Below, in pieces: positions 1-9,485 of a DNA stretch of 64,000 nt (its first letter is position 1; every line of letters begins with the position of its first letter). Under the pieces are notes generated by a model that was given only the letters and a program-made list of their open reading frames with translations, was not told the DNA's origin and did no database searches. This DNA comes from Solicola gregarius (GTDB lineage: Bacteria > Actinomycetota > Actinomycetes > Propionibacteriales > Nocardioidaceae): the NCBI RefSeq assembly GCF_025790165.1, contig NZ_CP094970.1, positions 1,550,001-1,614,000 on the forward strand, in the 5' to 3' direction. Both the position numbers and the translations under genes were made by a program.

Positions 1-19
1 CCCCTGCCAGATATGGCTG

Positions 20-757
20 CTAAGCAGACCTCCGCCGCAGCGTCGCCGCGCCCAGCAGCAGCACGGCGACTGCGAACGCGGCGACCACGACCACGTCGGC
101 CGATAGGTCGGTAGTCCAGTTCTGATAGCTGACGACTTCCTGCATCGCATCGACCGAGTACGTCAGCGGCAAGATCTTGGAAGCGCCTTCGAGGAAGCCG
201 GGCATCTGGTCCGTCGGCACCAGAAGCCCGCACAGCAGGATCTGCGGGATCACGAACAACGGCATGAACTGCACGGCCTGGAACTCCGTCTCCGCGAACG
301 CCGAGACGAAGAGCCCAAGTGCGGTGCCGACAACGGAGTTGAGGACGGCGATCAGGCCGAGCGTGAGCCAGCTGCCCTCGATGTCGAGCCCGAGGAACGA
401 CAGCGCAAGCGTGGCCGTGAACAGGCTCTGCACGATTGCGAGGACGCCGAACGCGATGGCGTACCCGACCAGGAAGTCGACCTTGCCCATCGGCATCGCG
501 AGTAGTCGCTCCAGAGTGCCCGACTTGCGCTCACCGAGCGTCGTCACCGAGGTGACGAGGAACATCACGATGAACGGGAAGACAGCGAGCAGCGGCGCCC
601 CTATCTGGTCGAAGATCTGCTCCTGATCCAGGAACAGCCACCAGAGCAACGTCATCAGCATGCACGGGGCGACGATCAGCATTGCGACGGTGCGATGGTC
701 GCGGCGCAGTTGGGTGAGTACGCGCAGCGCGACGGCGCCAGTGATCCGCGGTGTCAT
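20..757 (-). CDS. ABC-2 type transporter permease
   Basis: This is a 245-residue integral membrane protein with about six hydrophobic segments (roughly residues 25-45, 55-78, 103-125, 135-158, 168-188 and 222-242). It also has the ERKSGTLERLLAMP stretch after the second segment that is typical of ABC-2 drug or polyketide exporter permeases. Its ATG overlaps the stop of the upstream ATPase gene by 4 bp, so the two are translationally coupled and should form one exporter in the cytoplasmic membrane. A TetR gene lies upstream on the same strand, so a xenobiotic or self-made compound is a plausible substrate, but nothing visible identifies it. The stop codon is 20 bases from the window edge and the gene is complete. 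Confidence 0.88.
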   Translation of the reverse strand: MTPRITGAVALRVLTQLRRDHRTVAMLIVAPCMLMTLLWWLFLDQEQIFDQIGAPLLAVFPFIVMFLVTSVTTLGERKSGTLERLLAMPMGKVDFLVGYAIAFGVLAIVQSLFTATLALSFLGLDIEGSWLTLGLIAVLNSVVGTALGLFVSAFAETEFQAVQFMPLFVIPQILLCGLLVPTDQMPGFLEGASKILPLTYSVDAMQEVVSYQNWTTDLSADVVVVAAFAVAVLLLGAATLRRRSA

Positions 758-1485
758 CTGACCGCCCCCTCGTCGCCACGTACCAATGCCAGGAAGGCGT
801 CCTCGACCGAAGTGGTGCCCGTCGACTCACACAGTGCCTGCGGGGTGTCCGAAGCGAGGATTCGGCCCTCCCTCATCAGAAGTAAACGATCGCAACGCTC
901 GGCTTCATCCATCACATGGCTGGAAACCAGCATCGTGGTTCCGCTGTGAGCGAACTCCGCGAACATGTCCCACAGCTCGACGCGGAGTACCGGGTCGAGC
1001 CCGACCGTCGGCTCGTCCAGGATCAGCAGCGGCGGTTGGCCCAGCAGAGCCACGGCGAGCGACGCCCGCGAGCGCTGCCCGCCGGAAAGGTTGCCGACCA
1101 AGGCATCGCGGTGGCTGGCGAGACCGACACTCTCGATCGCGGCGTCGACCTCATCGGAGATCGACACGCCGAGCACCCGCGCGAAGAAGGTGAGGTTCTC
1201 GGCCACGGTGAGGTTGTCGTAGACACTCGGCTCCTGGGTGACATAGCCGATCCGGTCGCGCAGCGACTTGCTGCCGGCATCCTCACCGAGCACGCGCACG
1301 GTGCCCGCCTTGACCCGCTGGACGCCGACGATCGAACGAATCAGCGTCGACTTGCCGCATCCCGAAGGCCCCAACAGACCGGTGATCACCCCCGAGCGCA
1401 GCCCGACGTCGATGCCCGGAAGCACGGTGCGTGACCCACGTACGACCGTCAGATCCTCGATCGTGACCGCATCGTTTTTCAACAT
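754..1485 (-). CDS. ABC exporter ATP-binding protein
   Basis: This 243-residue ATPase has Walker A GPSGCGKST (residues 39-47), the LSGGQRSR signature (about residue 133) and Walker B LLILDEPT followed by the D-loop (about 153-160). It energises the permease that overlaps its 3' end. I chose the ATG of MLKNDAV rather than a TTG 36 bases upstream because homologues start close to the first beta strand. No Shine-Dalgarno sequence precedes this ATG, but CATAAT lies 8 bases upstream, which suggests a leaderless transcript. A palindrome overlaps the start codon and is a likely binding site for the TetR protein encoded just upstream. Confidence 0.88.
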   Translation of the reverse strand: MLKNDAVTIEDLTVVRGSRTVLPGIDVGLRSGVITGLLGPSGCGKSTLIRSIVGVQRVKAGTVRVLGEDAGSKSLRDRIGYVTQEPSVYDNLTVAENLTFFARVLGVSISDEVDAAIESVGLASHRDALVGNLSGGQRSRASLAVALLGQPPLLILDEPTVGLDPVLRVELWDMFAEFAHSGTTMLVSSHVMDEAERCDRLLLMREGRILASDTPQALCESTGTTSVEDAFLALVRGDEGAVR

Positions 1486-1493
1486 GTGTTGAA
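1478..1493. promoter_or_regulatory. Palindromic operator over the exporter start codon
   Basis: TTCAACATGTGTTGAA is a dyad with perfect 7-bp arms around a 2-bp centre. It covers the ATG of the exporter ATPase gene and sits next to the CATAAT that looks like a -10 element. The size and position suit a TetR-type dimer that blocks transcription. The TetR gene lies 54 bp upstream on the same strand. Confidence 0.5.
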
Positions 1494-1539
1494 TTATGCC
1501 GCGAGGTCGATTCCCGCGCAAGGGAGAGCCGGGTCACAC

Positions 1540-2115
1540 CTACAGGTCGATGTAGCGCTGGATGGTCGGGCCGACCAGCTGGGCCAGCTCCTCGCTGTCC
1601 ATCGAGACCAGCGGCTCGACGCCGATCAGGTAGCGGGCGACGATGAGACCGATGATCTGGGATCCGACCAGGCCGACCGCTCGCTCGGACACGCCGCCCT
1701 CGATCTCCTGGCGCAACGCCGGGAAGATCATTCCCTCCACGAACGCCGTGCGCAGTTCGGTGCCCGCGGCCGTCCCGCTGGTGAGCGAGCGAAGGACGCC
1801 GAGCAGCGAGGGCTGATACGCCTCGTCGTCCCAGACGGTGAGCATCGTACGAATCACCGCGACACCGGCCTGGTCGCGCGGCACGTCGAGTGCCTCGGCG
1901 AGTCGCTCGCGCGGCGACAGCGGAAGGTCCATTGCGGCGACGAAGAGCGCGTCCTTGCCGTCGAAGTAGTGGTGGATCAGGGCGGGGTCGACACCGGCGG
2001 AACGCGCGATGCTGCGCAGCGACGTACGGTCGAAGCCCTGTGACGCGAACGCCTCACGTGCGGCCGCGATGATCTCGCCCCTGGTGTCGGGCGTGCCCGA
2101 CCTGCGCCCGGCCAT
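1540..2115 (-). CDS. TetR/AcrR family transcriptional regulator
   Basis: The protein has 191 residues. The N-terminal helix-turn-helix (about residues 12-58) has the TetR pattern, with IIAAAREAFASQGFDRTSLR, then IARSAGVDPALIHHYFDGKD. The C-terminal ligand-binding half is all-helical and variable, so the ligand cannot be read. The gene lies just upstream of the ABC exporter on the same strand and probably represses it through the palindrome at 1478-1493. One base separates it from the isomerase gene upstream, so the two may be co-transcribed. Confidence 0.88.
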   Translation of the reverse strand: MAGRRSGTPDTRGEIIAAAREAFASQGFDRTSLRSIARSAGVDPALIHHYFDGKDALFVAAMDLPLSPRERLAEALDVPRDQAGVAVIRTMLTVWDDEAYQPSLLGVLRSLTSGTAAGTELRTAFVEGMIFPALRQEIEGGVSERAVGLVGSQIIGLIVARYLIGVEPLVSMDSEELAQLVGPTIQRYIDL

Positions 2116-2116
2116 G

Positions 2117-2959
2117 TCAGCGCGCCTCCCCGCCGCGGGCAGGCGCGACGAGGTTCAGCCGGGTGAACGCGAGCGCCTCGGCCAGATCGGTCTCGCGCTC
2201 CTCGCGGTCGTTGCATCGCCGGGTGTTGATCTCGACGACGACATGCCCGCCGAAGTTGCGCTCCGCCAGCAGCTCCAGCAGCTCCGCGCAGGGTTGGGTG
2301 CCGCGCCCGGGTACGAGATGCTCGTCTTTCGCCGAGCCGAGGCCGTCTGTCATGTGCACGTGTGCGAGCCGGTCACCGAGCTGTTCGGCCATCTCGACAG
2401 GGTCGGCGCCGGCGGTCGCGGTATGCGAGACGTCGAGGGTGACGTGCTCGTAGCCGAACTCGACGGGATTCCACCCGGGTACGTACGCCTGGAACTCCCG
2501 TCGCGCGGTGCGCCACGGGTACATGTTCTCGACGGCGAACGTCATACCCGTCTCCTCCTCGAGGTCGGCGATGCCCTCCACGAAGGCCCGACCGTACTCG
2601 CGTTGCCAGCGAAACGGCGGGTGCACGACCACCACGTCGGCGTCCAGCTCGTGCGCCATCTCCGCACTCTTGACCAATTTGCCCCACGGCTCGAGACCCC
2701 ATACCCGCTGCGTGATCAGCAGGCACGGCGCATGCACCGAGACGACCGGAATCCCGTGGAACTCTCGGAGGTCGCGGACCGCGTCGAGATCTTGGCTCGT
2801 CGCATCGATGCCGACCATCACCTCGACGCCGTCGTAGCCGAGCCGGGTAGCGAGCTCGAAGCCCGCCGCCGTCGGTTCCGGGTACACCGACGAGGTCGAC
2901 AGCGAGACCGATGCCTCGGGAACCCCGACGACGCGACCTCGATCCGAGTCAGACTGCAC
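2117..2959 (-). CDS. Sugar phosphate isomerase/epimerase family TIM-barrel protein
   Basis: This 280-residue protein resembles the xylose-isomerase-like/AP endonuclease 2 barrel family. Metal-ligand stretches follow in order along the barrel: VVVHPP, FAVENMYP, VTLDVSHTA, HVHMTD and VVVEIN. These give the His, Glu, Asp and His residues expected around a divalent metal. The start is a GTG codon. Substrate specificity cannot be inferred, since members range from sugar epimerases to inosose dehydratases. The gene is probably co-transcribed with the TetR gene downstream. Confidence 0.8.
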   Translation of the reverse strand: MQSDSDRGRVVGVPEASVSLSTSSVYPEPTAAGFELATRLGYDGVEVMVGIDATSQDLDAVRDLREFHGIPVVSVHAPCLLITQRVWGLEPWGKLVKSAEMAHELDADVVVVHPPFRWQREYGRAFVEGIADLEEETGMTFAVENMYPWRTARREFQAYVPGWNPVEFGYEHVTLDVSHTATAGADPVEMAEQLGDRLAHVHMTDGLGSAKDEHLVPGRGTQPCAELLELLAERNFGGHVVVEINTRRCNDREERETDLAEALAFTRLNLVAPARGGEAR

Positions 2960-2982
2960 GCGTCAACTGTAGATGCCGCATC

Positions 2983-3909
2983 TCAAAGCCGGTCGAGATG
3001 CTCGAGGATCACGCCCTCGCGTAGTGCCCACGGGCAGATCTCGAGCTCCTCCAGCCCGAACAGATCGAGCACCGCATCGGCGACCACCGCGCCGGTGACC
3101 ATCTGGTGTGCGCGATGCGCAGAGACCCCAGGCAGCTGAGCCACCTCGTCCGCGCTCAGCGTCTCCAGCTCCGCCAGTAGAGACTGCAGGTCAACGCGCG
3201 TCAGCACCCGGCGTACGTACGGGCCATCGGACGACGGCGCTGCGCCCGCCATCCGGGCCAGCGAGCGGAAGGTCTTGCTGGTCGCCACGGCATGCACGAA
3301 ATCGCCACCACGCTTGACCATTCCGACATGCTCGGCGATCTCGGCGCGGACGTGACGACGCATGCCGCGGAGCTGTTCCTGGTCGGGAGCACCGCCCCCT
3401 TGAATCCAGTTCCGGGTGAGCCTGCCGGCGCCGAGGGGCAACGACAGCGCGACCGTCGGGTGCTCGTCCGATCCCGCCGCGATCTCGAGCGAGCCGCCGC
3501 CGATGTCGAATACGCCGAGATGACCCGACGACCAGCCGAACCAGCGCCGCACGGCCAGGAACGTCAGTCGTGCCTCGACATCCCCGGACAGGACGACCAA
3601 CTCGGTTTCCGCTTCGTCGAGTACGCGGCGGAGAACGTCGTCGGAGTTGACCGCGTCGCGGATCGCCGAGGTCGCGAACGCAAGCACCGACGTCGCGCCC
3701 TTGTCCTCGGCGACCTGCTGCGCGTCGGCGACGAACTTGACCAGCGCGTCGACGCCTGCCGGGGTCACCGCGCCGCTGTCGTCGAGGTGGTCGGTCAGCT
3801 GAAGGGGGTCCTTGTAGCTGTACGCGGGCAGCGGTGGAGCACCACGGTAGGCGTCGACCACCAGGAGATGGGCGGTGTTCGAGCCGATGTCGAGGACTCC
3901 GAGTCGCAT
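2983..3909 (-). CDS. Ppx/GppA family phosphatase (exopolyphosphatase-like)
   Basis: This 308-residue protein starts with the ASKHA-fold phosphate-1 motif LDIGSNTAHLLV and has the second motif FDIGGGSLEIAAG at about residue 145. That is the diagnostic pair for the Ppx/GppA superfamily. The length matches the short, single-module actinobacterial Ppx proteins that lack the C-terminal HD-like domain of E. coli Ppx. The expected activity is release of phosphate from polyphosphate or pppGpp, but which of these is preferred cannot be told from sequence. It stands alone between the isomerase gene and the large hydrolase gene. Confidence 0.86.
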   Translation of the reverse strand: MRLGVLDIGSNTAHLLVVDAYRGAPPLPAYSYKDPLQLTDHLDDSGAVTPAGVDALVKFVADAQQVAEDKGATSVLAFATSAIRDAVNSDDVLRRVLDEAETELVVLSGDVEARLTFLAVRRWFGWSSGHLGVFDIGGGSLEIAAGSDEHPTVALSLPLGAGRLTRNWIQGGGAPDQEQLRGMRRHVRAEIAEHVGMVKRGGDFVHAVATSKTFRSLARMAGAAPSSDGPYVRRVLTRVDLQSLLAELETLSADEVAQLPGVSAHRAHQMVTGAVVADAVLDLFGLEELEICPWALREGVILEHLDRL

Positions 3910-3918
3910 GCCCCCACG

Positions 3919-6649
3919 CTAACCTCTGGGTGGTCGCACCGTCGCGACCGTCGTACGCGGTTCGTGATGCGCAACACGCCAGACGAGCCGAAGGCGCTTG
4001 ACCGGCGCCTTCGCCCCGCGGCGTACCGTCGGGATCGTCAGCACTCCGACGCGCTTGCCCGTCGGCACCCGCACCGAGACCGAATACACCGATTTGCTCA
4101 GTTTGCGCTTCGGGTGCGACGGGTCGCCATGGCGTCGCAGCCACTTCTTCGGCACGTCGACACCGCGCATCGGCGCGAACCCCTTCGCATCCCGCAGTCG
4201 CACCGACACCTGCATCGGGAACCCGACCGCCTTGGAGAGCTTCAGGCGCATCCGGATCGGCTGCCCGGCCCGGTACGTCTTCCGCTTCGGCTCTATCACG
4301 ACCTTCGGCGCGGGGTCGTCATCGAGGACGACCGCGCTGCCCTGGTACTTGTGCAGCGCTACCCCGCGTACGGGCTGGGCGATTGCCCGGAAGACGCTGC
4401 GGTCGCGGTCGTCGAGCTTGTTGCGCGCGTAGTGCAGCGCGATCGAGCCACCGCGCTTGCCCGCTGGAACATTGACGTGTACCAACCTGGTCCGCGGCTT
4501 GCCGCGCGGCTTCTCGATCAGCACGTCGAAGCTGGATGCGGACGACACTGAACCCGCCAGCCGGTAGGGCAGCCGAATGATGCCCTTACCCTGGTCGCCC
4601 TCCTTCTTCTCGGCATTGCCGAGGAGAAGTCGCGGGAGCGTACGGTCGGGCACGTCCGGCAGACTCGCGTCCCGCGCCGCACCGTCGACGATCCAGGCGG
4701 TTCCGCTGTCGTTGCCGCTCACGATTCGCACGGACGCGACCGCGGCCGGGTCGAAGTCGGCGGACGCGGACGGAGGGTCGAGCCGTACGGTCTGCGCCCA
4801 CGCCGGACGCAGCCAGCGGCCGCCCGGCAGACGCAGGGTCTTGACCGTTCGCGACCAGGTGCCGCCCGTCGTGTCGCGCAGCTCGACACGGACGTTGGGC
4901 ACGCCCTTCGACGCGATCATCCGCAGGTCGAGGGTTCTGCCGTCGGCGTCGAGATCGAGCGGCTCGTCGAACGTCAATCCACCCGATCGGCCCGACCGGG
5001 ACCAGTCGAGGCGAGCCTCGTGGAGTACCGCTCGCGACACGGTGCCGGAGAACGGCTGCATCCAGTGCACCTCGCGGCCACCGTCGGCGACTCCCGCGGC
5101 ACAAGACCGCAGGCCGTCGGCACTCTTCACTCCGGTGGTCGCGAGACACTCGCGTGCCGCTCCGCTCACGGTCGCATCGACACCGGCCCGCACGGGCGTA
5201 CGCGCGCCGCCGATCGCATGCGACCAGACGAGGCCGTTCGCACCCATCGACTTCGTGGTCAAGGCACCCGGCGCGTCGAACAACGCGAGCATCTCCGGGT
5301 CGCGCTGTACGAACATCCGTACCGCACCGGTCGTCAGGGTCAGCCCCACCTTGCGCTGCTCGCGCGGGCTGAGGCGCGTCTCGGAGGCCTTCCGACCACA
5401 CACCTTGTCGCCCTGGTCGCCCCAGTCGTCGAAGCTCGGCGCGGCCGAGATGCCCGGCGTCCACTCGGTGTTGAAGAAGTTGTGGTTCGCACCGCGCACC
5501 AGGATGCTGCTGCGCAACGAGGTGTCGTCGGCGGCGAGGCCGGCGCTGGCGTCGACGAACTTCTGTCCCTGCAGATCGGACACGTCGCCGTCGCAGTAGG
5601 GCAGCGTGACGGCCGTCGGCGCGTACCCTGCCGTGTGCTGTGAGAAGTCCGTCGGCGCGAGCAGCAGCTGGCCGACGATCGAGTACGGCGCCGAGCCGCC
5701 CGAGTCGACGACCGCCTGGTTGGCGCCCTCGCCGCCGCGGCTGTGCCCGACGAGCACGACCTGGTCCATATCGAGACGACCGCTCCACCGGTTTCCCGAC
5801 TCGGACGTCTTCTCGGCAAGCAGCTTCAGGTGGTGGCGGATCAGCTTCGACCGCGCCGCCGCGCCGCCGTCGGCGTCACGGTAGTCCTGCTGGTTGATCG
5901 CATTCGCGGAGATCGAGACCGTCGCGTACCCCTGTGTCGCCAGCCGCTGCTGCAGGTACGTATAGCCACGGAAGCTCGGCACAGGCTTCGAGTCGCCAGC
6001 ACAGGGCCAGGAGCCGTTCTCGCCCTTCCCGTAACACGCCTGGTGTCGGCCGTGCAGGAACAACACCAGCGGGGCGTCGTCGACACCCTCGGGGAGAACC
6101 GCCTGGCCGAGCACCTCCATGTCTCCCGGATACCGCTTCCACGGGAGCGTTCCGTAGCGGTATTCGAACGAGGTCGTCTCGTGCTCGCCCGGCTCGGCAG
6201 GGTCGACGCCCACATCGCGGGGCTCGGCCTGGATCAGGTCGGCAAGGTCGCCGGAACGCAAGGGAGGCGTCGCGCCGTCGAGGCGGCGAGATCCCAGCCA
6301 TACCTCGAGATCGTCGGTGTTGTTCGCCTCCACGCCCTCGAAGCGTCAACGTACGTCCGTCGACGCTCGGGTAGCCGATCACCCGGTGGCCGATGCGGAA
6401 CTCCGGTCGCGCGGACGTGAGGGGAAGGTCCGCACCGGACCTCCACACGAGATCGGTGCCGCTGTCGGACTCGCGTACTGCCCACTCGCCGCGGGTGGAG
6501 CCGTCGGGCGCGAGCGTGCGTACGACGTCGGTCGCGTCGGGCGGGTCGGCGGCGTTCGCGGGCGCCGCGTACAGCACCGCGACCGGCATCGCCGCACCGG
6601 CGAGAATCGCGAGGACGCGACGGACCAATGGCGTTGAAGACGATGACAT
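3919..6649 (-). pseudogene. Secreted alpha/beta hydrolase, one frame break
   Basis: Two reading frames together encode one protein of about 910 residues. The 5' frame (ATG at 6649) gives a signal peptide ([20 protein letters not shown], then a cleavage site near ANA-AD) and runs to TLTLRG near 6335. The second frame continues with EANNTDDLEVW and carries the alpha/beta hydrolase: an HG oxyanion stretch LVLFLHGRHQ and the nucleophile elbow GHSRGGEG. Long beta-rich C-terminal domains follow. The combined span is 2731 bases, one more than a multiple of three. Reading CGAGGC instead of CGAGGGC at about 6336-6341 would restore the sequence LRGVEANN. This is either a real frameshift or an error in a G run. 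A GTG at 6333 could start only a product without a signal peptide. The substrate is unknown; a secreted esterase or polyester hydrolase is possible. Confidence 0.75.
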
Positions 6650-6767
6650 GCTGCTGCTCCCCCCAGGGCGCCGGCTCGGATCGGCGCAATGGCGTCAGCA
6701 TATGCCGCATCGAGTTCGGTAATAGCCGGTACGCGAAAAGCTTCCGCTCGGGCTGACGGACGGCCGC

Positions 6768-6823
6768 GACGAAGGAATCTGCCTTTGGCCGCACCGTCTG
6801 GGCCAAAGGCAGATTCCTTCGTC
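6768..6823. repeat. Perfect 23-bp inverted repeat with 10-nt loop
   Basis: The arms 6768-6790 and 6801-6823 are perfect reverse complements around the loop GCACCGTCTG. The element lies between divergently transcribed genes, so it is not in the usual position of a terminator for either neighbour. There is no long T run on either side. Confidence 0.8.
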
Positions 6824-6883
6824 CACCCACCGACCCACTCACCCATCGAGCGCCGAGGTACTGCTACGACCTACGCTGGACAG

Positions 6884-7636
6884 ATGCCCGAGGTACTTCT
6901 CGACTTCCCGAGGTCCTTCGTCGAGTTCACCGACCCCGATGACGACGACCAGGTCTTCCGCTGCGACCTGACCTGGCTCACGTCGCAGTACAAGTGCATC
7001 TTCGGCCAGGGCTGTCGCGGCATCTATGCGAGCTCACCCCATGCCGGGTGTTGCGCGCTCGGTGCGCACTTCGCCGACTCCGATGACGAGAAGCGCGTCC
7101 GCCGGTACGTCAAGCGACTCGGTCCGGACGTATGGCAGAAGCGCGCCGAGGGCCGCGCCAACGGCTGGGTGGAGACCGACGACGAGGGTGATCGCAAGAC
7201 CCGAGCAGTCGACGGTGCCTGTATCTTCCACAACGACCCCGACTTCGAGGGCGGCTACGGCTGCGCGCTGCACATCTGGGCCCTCGCCAACGGCAAGGAG
7301 CCGCACGAGGTCAAGCCGGACGTGTGCTGGCAGCTGCCGTTGCGGCGCCGATACCGCGAGGTCGAGCGCGGCGACGACACGACGTACCTCGAGATCGAGA
7401 TCGGCGAGTACACGCGGGCCGGCTGGGGCCCGGGCGGTCACGAGCTCGACTGGTACTGCACCGCCAACACCGAGGCGCACGTCGCGCCCGAGCCGCTGTA
7501 CATCACCAACGAGGTCGAGTTGGTCGCGATGATGGGCCGCCCCGCGTACGACGTGCTCGTCGGGTTGTGCGAGGAGCATCTGGCCCGTAGACCGGTCGCG
7601 ACCCGGCATCCAGCGGATCCCGACGTCGGCACCTGA
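6884..7636 (+). CDS. Cysteine-rich protein of unknown function
   Basis: This 250-residue soluble protein has no signal peptide. It contains about ten cysteines arranged as [42 protein letters not shown] and VGLCEE. The spacing suggests a bound metal or iron-sulfur cluster, loosely like YkgJ or DUF3109-type cysteine-cluster proteins, but I cannot assign it to a named family with confidence. I chose the ATG before PEVLLDF because the in-frame sequence further upstream runs through the long hairpin and is compositionally different. It is transcribed away from the secreted hydrolase gene and is followed by a VOC gene on the same strand. Confidence 0.72.
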   Translation: MPEVLLDFPRSFVEFTDPDDDDQVFRCDLTWLTSQYKCIFGQGCRGIYASSPHAGCCALGAHFADSDDEKRVRRYVKRLGPDVWQKRAEGRANGWVETDDEGDRKTRAVDGACIFHNDPDFEGGYGCALHIWALANGKEPHEVKPDVCWQLPLRRRYREVERGDDTTYLEIEIGEYTRAGWGPGGHELDWYCTANTEAHVAPEPLYITNEVELVAMMGRPAYDVLVGLCEEHLARRPVATRHPADPDVGT

Positions 7637-7677
7637 CCCCGCTGTCGGGCCCGATGAGTGCCAACGCACAATGAGGT

Positions 7678-8316
7678 ATGCGTCTCGACCATGTCTCGTT
7701 CGCCGTCGGACCCGATGGGCTGGCCGGCACCACGAACCGTCTCACGGAGCTACTCGATGCGAAGTTCGTCGATGGCGGGGTTCACCCCCGCTTCGGCACC
7801 AGGAACATGATCCTTCCCCTCGAGAGCGACCAGTATCTCGAGATCGTCGAGGTACTCGACCACCCGGCATCCGACAAGGCACCGTTCGGCCAGGCAGTAC
7901 GCGAGCGCTCCGAGGCCGGCGGCGGCTGGCTCGGCTGGGTCGTCGCCGTCGACGACATCGGACCCGTCGAGCACCGCATCGGCCGGCACGCCGTACCCGG
8001 CAACCGGCGTCGCCCCGACGGCTACAACCTCGAGTGGCAGCAGATCGGCGTCAAGGGACTCCAGTCCGATCCGCAGCTGCCGTTCGTTGTGTCGTGGGAC
8101 ATCCCGTCGTCGGAACACCCCTCGCAGTCGGGTCCGGCGACCACGCGCCTCGCGTCTCTCGAGATCGCCGGCAACCCACAGCGCGTCACCGACTGGCTCG
8201 GCGAACCCGCACTCGACGCGCTCGAAGGCATCGAGGTCGACTGGGTCGCGCCGAACGGAATGCCCGGCATCGTCGCCGCGCGCTTCGAGACCCCGCAGGG
8301 TCCAGTACGGGTCTGA
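7678..8316 (+). CDS. VOC family protein (glyoxalase-like domain)
   Basis: This 212-residue protein opens with MRLDHVSFAVGPDGL, the first beta strand and metal-site histidine of the vicinal oxygen chelate fold. Further strands follow at FGTRNMILPL and YLEIVEVLD. It matches the actinobacterial glyoxalase-like proteins of about 210-220 residues in which two VOC half-modules are present and the second is degenerate. The function could be a dioxygenase, lyase or resistance-type binding protein, and the sequence does not decide. It is convergent with the sulfotransferase gene downstream. Confidence 0.75.
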   Translation: MRLDHVSFAVGPDGLAGTTNRLTELLDAKFVDGGVHPRFGTRNMILPLESDQYLEIVEVLDHPASDKAPFGQAVRERSEAGGGWLGWVVAVDDIGPVEHRIGRHAVPGNRRRPDGYNLEWQQIGVKGLQSDPQLPFVVSWDIPSSEHPSQSGPATTRLASLEIAGNPQRVTDWLGEPALDALEGIEVDWVAPNGMPGIVAARFETPQGPVRV

Positions 8317-8326
8317 GCCGGCCCGA

Positions 8327-9400
8327 TCAGTCGTCGCCCGAGCCGCCTCGGGTCCTCGCGTACGCGATCAGCACCTCTGCACCGGCACTGACGCCGACCT
8401 GCGCGACGGCCGCATCGGTCCAGTCGTCGGGTCCCGGGCCGTCCTCGCGTACGGGGCGTAGGTCGCTCAAGTCTCCGACGACGTCGTAGCCGCCCGAGCG
8501 CACCGTGTCGATCCAACGCTCGGCGACCGCAGCGGCACGTTCGAACGCGTGGTCGGGCAGCACCGGCTTCGGGCTTGGTTCGGTACGTGCCAACACGGCA
8601 TTGACGACGAACTTGCGGATCACCGAGTAGTCCGCCGATGTCACCCGGTCGCCCATCGCGGCATTGACGCGGCGCAGGAACTCGGCCTGTACGACCCCGA
8701 GGCTGTGGTTGAGCACGGGTTGGGACGGGATCTCGTAGAGCGCCGGGTCGACTCCGAGCACTGCGCAGAATCGTTCCCAGAGCACCGTCGTCGCTGCACC
8801 TTGGGGAGGTACGACGACGACCCGGATGCGTTCGGGCGGTACGTGCTTCTCCCAGGCCCGCACCACCCGATCGAGCTGCTGGTCGCGGAAGTGACCGTGC
8901 CGATACTTCCCGTCGGCCCCCAGGTCACACCCGGCCAGGAACTCGTCGAACGTCGACGGTGAGCGAAACCGCAACCCCTGCTGCCATACCGACATCAGCT
9001 GCCGGGCGGGGTCGCGGGCAGTGATGAGGACGTCGGCCTCATGCCCGTCGAGGCCGGCGATCGCCGTCGGCGTGGCGTCGGACAGCGGAGCGCCGAGGAC
9101 CTCGTGGCTGAACACCACGGTTCCGTCGAAGGAACGCGTCGAGTCGAAGAACCGCCGCCAGTGCCCCTCCGCCGGTTGCTCCATGCCGGCGTACCGATGT
9201 CGATCACGGCCGTCCAGGGCAGCGAGAAGTCGGCCGCGCGCACCGAACGTCGGATAGAGGACGCCGGACTCGCCCAGCGGCGCGCGGTTCTTCCTCAGGA
9301 TCGACTGCAGGAACGACGTACCGGTCTTCGGCAGACCGACGTGCAGGACGTAGCGCGCATGAGCCTCTTCTGCGCCGTCGGTGGATACGTCGTCGCTCAC
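8327..9400 (-). CDS. Sulfotransferase family protein
   Basis: This 357-residue protein starts at GTG. It has the 5'-phosphosulfate loop near its N terminus (HVGLPKTGTSFLQ, about residues 20-32) and the 3'-phosphate-binding stretch LITARDPARQLMS at about residue 130. Both mark PAPS-dependent sulfotransferases. It has no signal peptide or membrane segment, so it should act in the cytoplasm on a small or lipid-linked acceptor that cannot be named. It is divergent from radA, with 85 bp between the starts. It resembles the sulfotransferase at 16.5 kb, where the loop is GPPKTGTTAIQ. Confidence 0.8.
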   Translation of the reverse strand: MSDDVSTDGAEEAHARYVLHVGLPKTGTSFLQSILRKNRAPLGESGVLYPTFGARGRLLAALDGRDRHRYAGMEQPAEGHWRRFFDSTRSFDGTVVFSHEVLGAPLSDATPTAIAGLDGHEADVLITARDPARQLMSVWQQGLRFRSPSTFDEFLAGCDLGADGKYRHGHFRDQQLDRVVRAWEKHVPPERIRVVVVPPQGAATTVLWERFCAVLGVDPALYEIPSQPVLNHSLGVVQAEFLRRVNAAMGDRVTSADYSVIRKFVVNAVLARTEPSPKPVLPDHAFERAAAVAERWIDTVRSGGYDVVGDLSDLRPVREDGPGPDDWTDAAVAQVGVSAGAEVLIAYARTRGGSGDD

Positions 9401-9485
9401 TATGCGGACATTAACCGCCCGGTCGGGCGTCGATCAACATCCCGGTCCGGGGTGTCTGTCGGCATCGTGGCCTACGGTGACCCAC

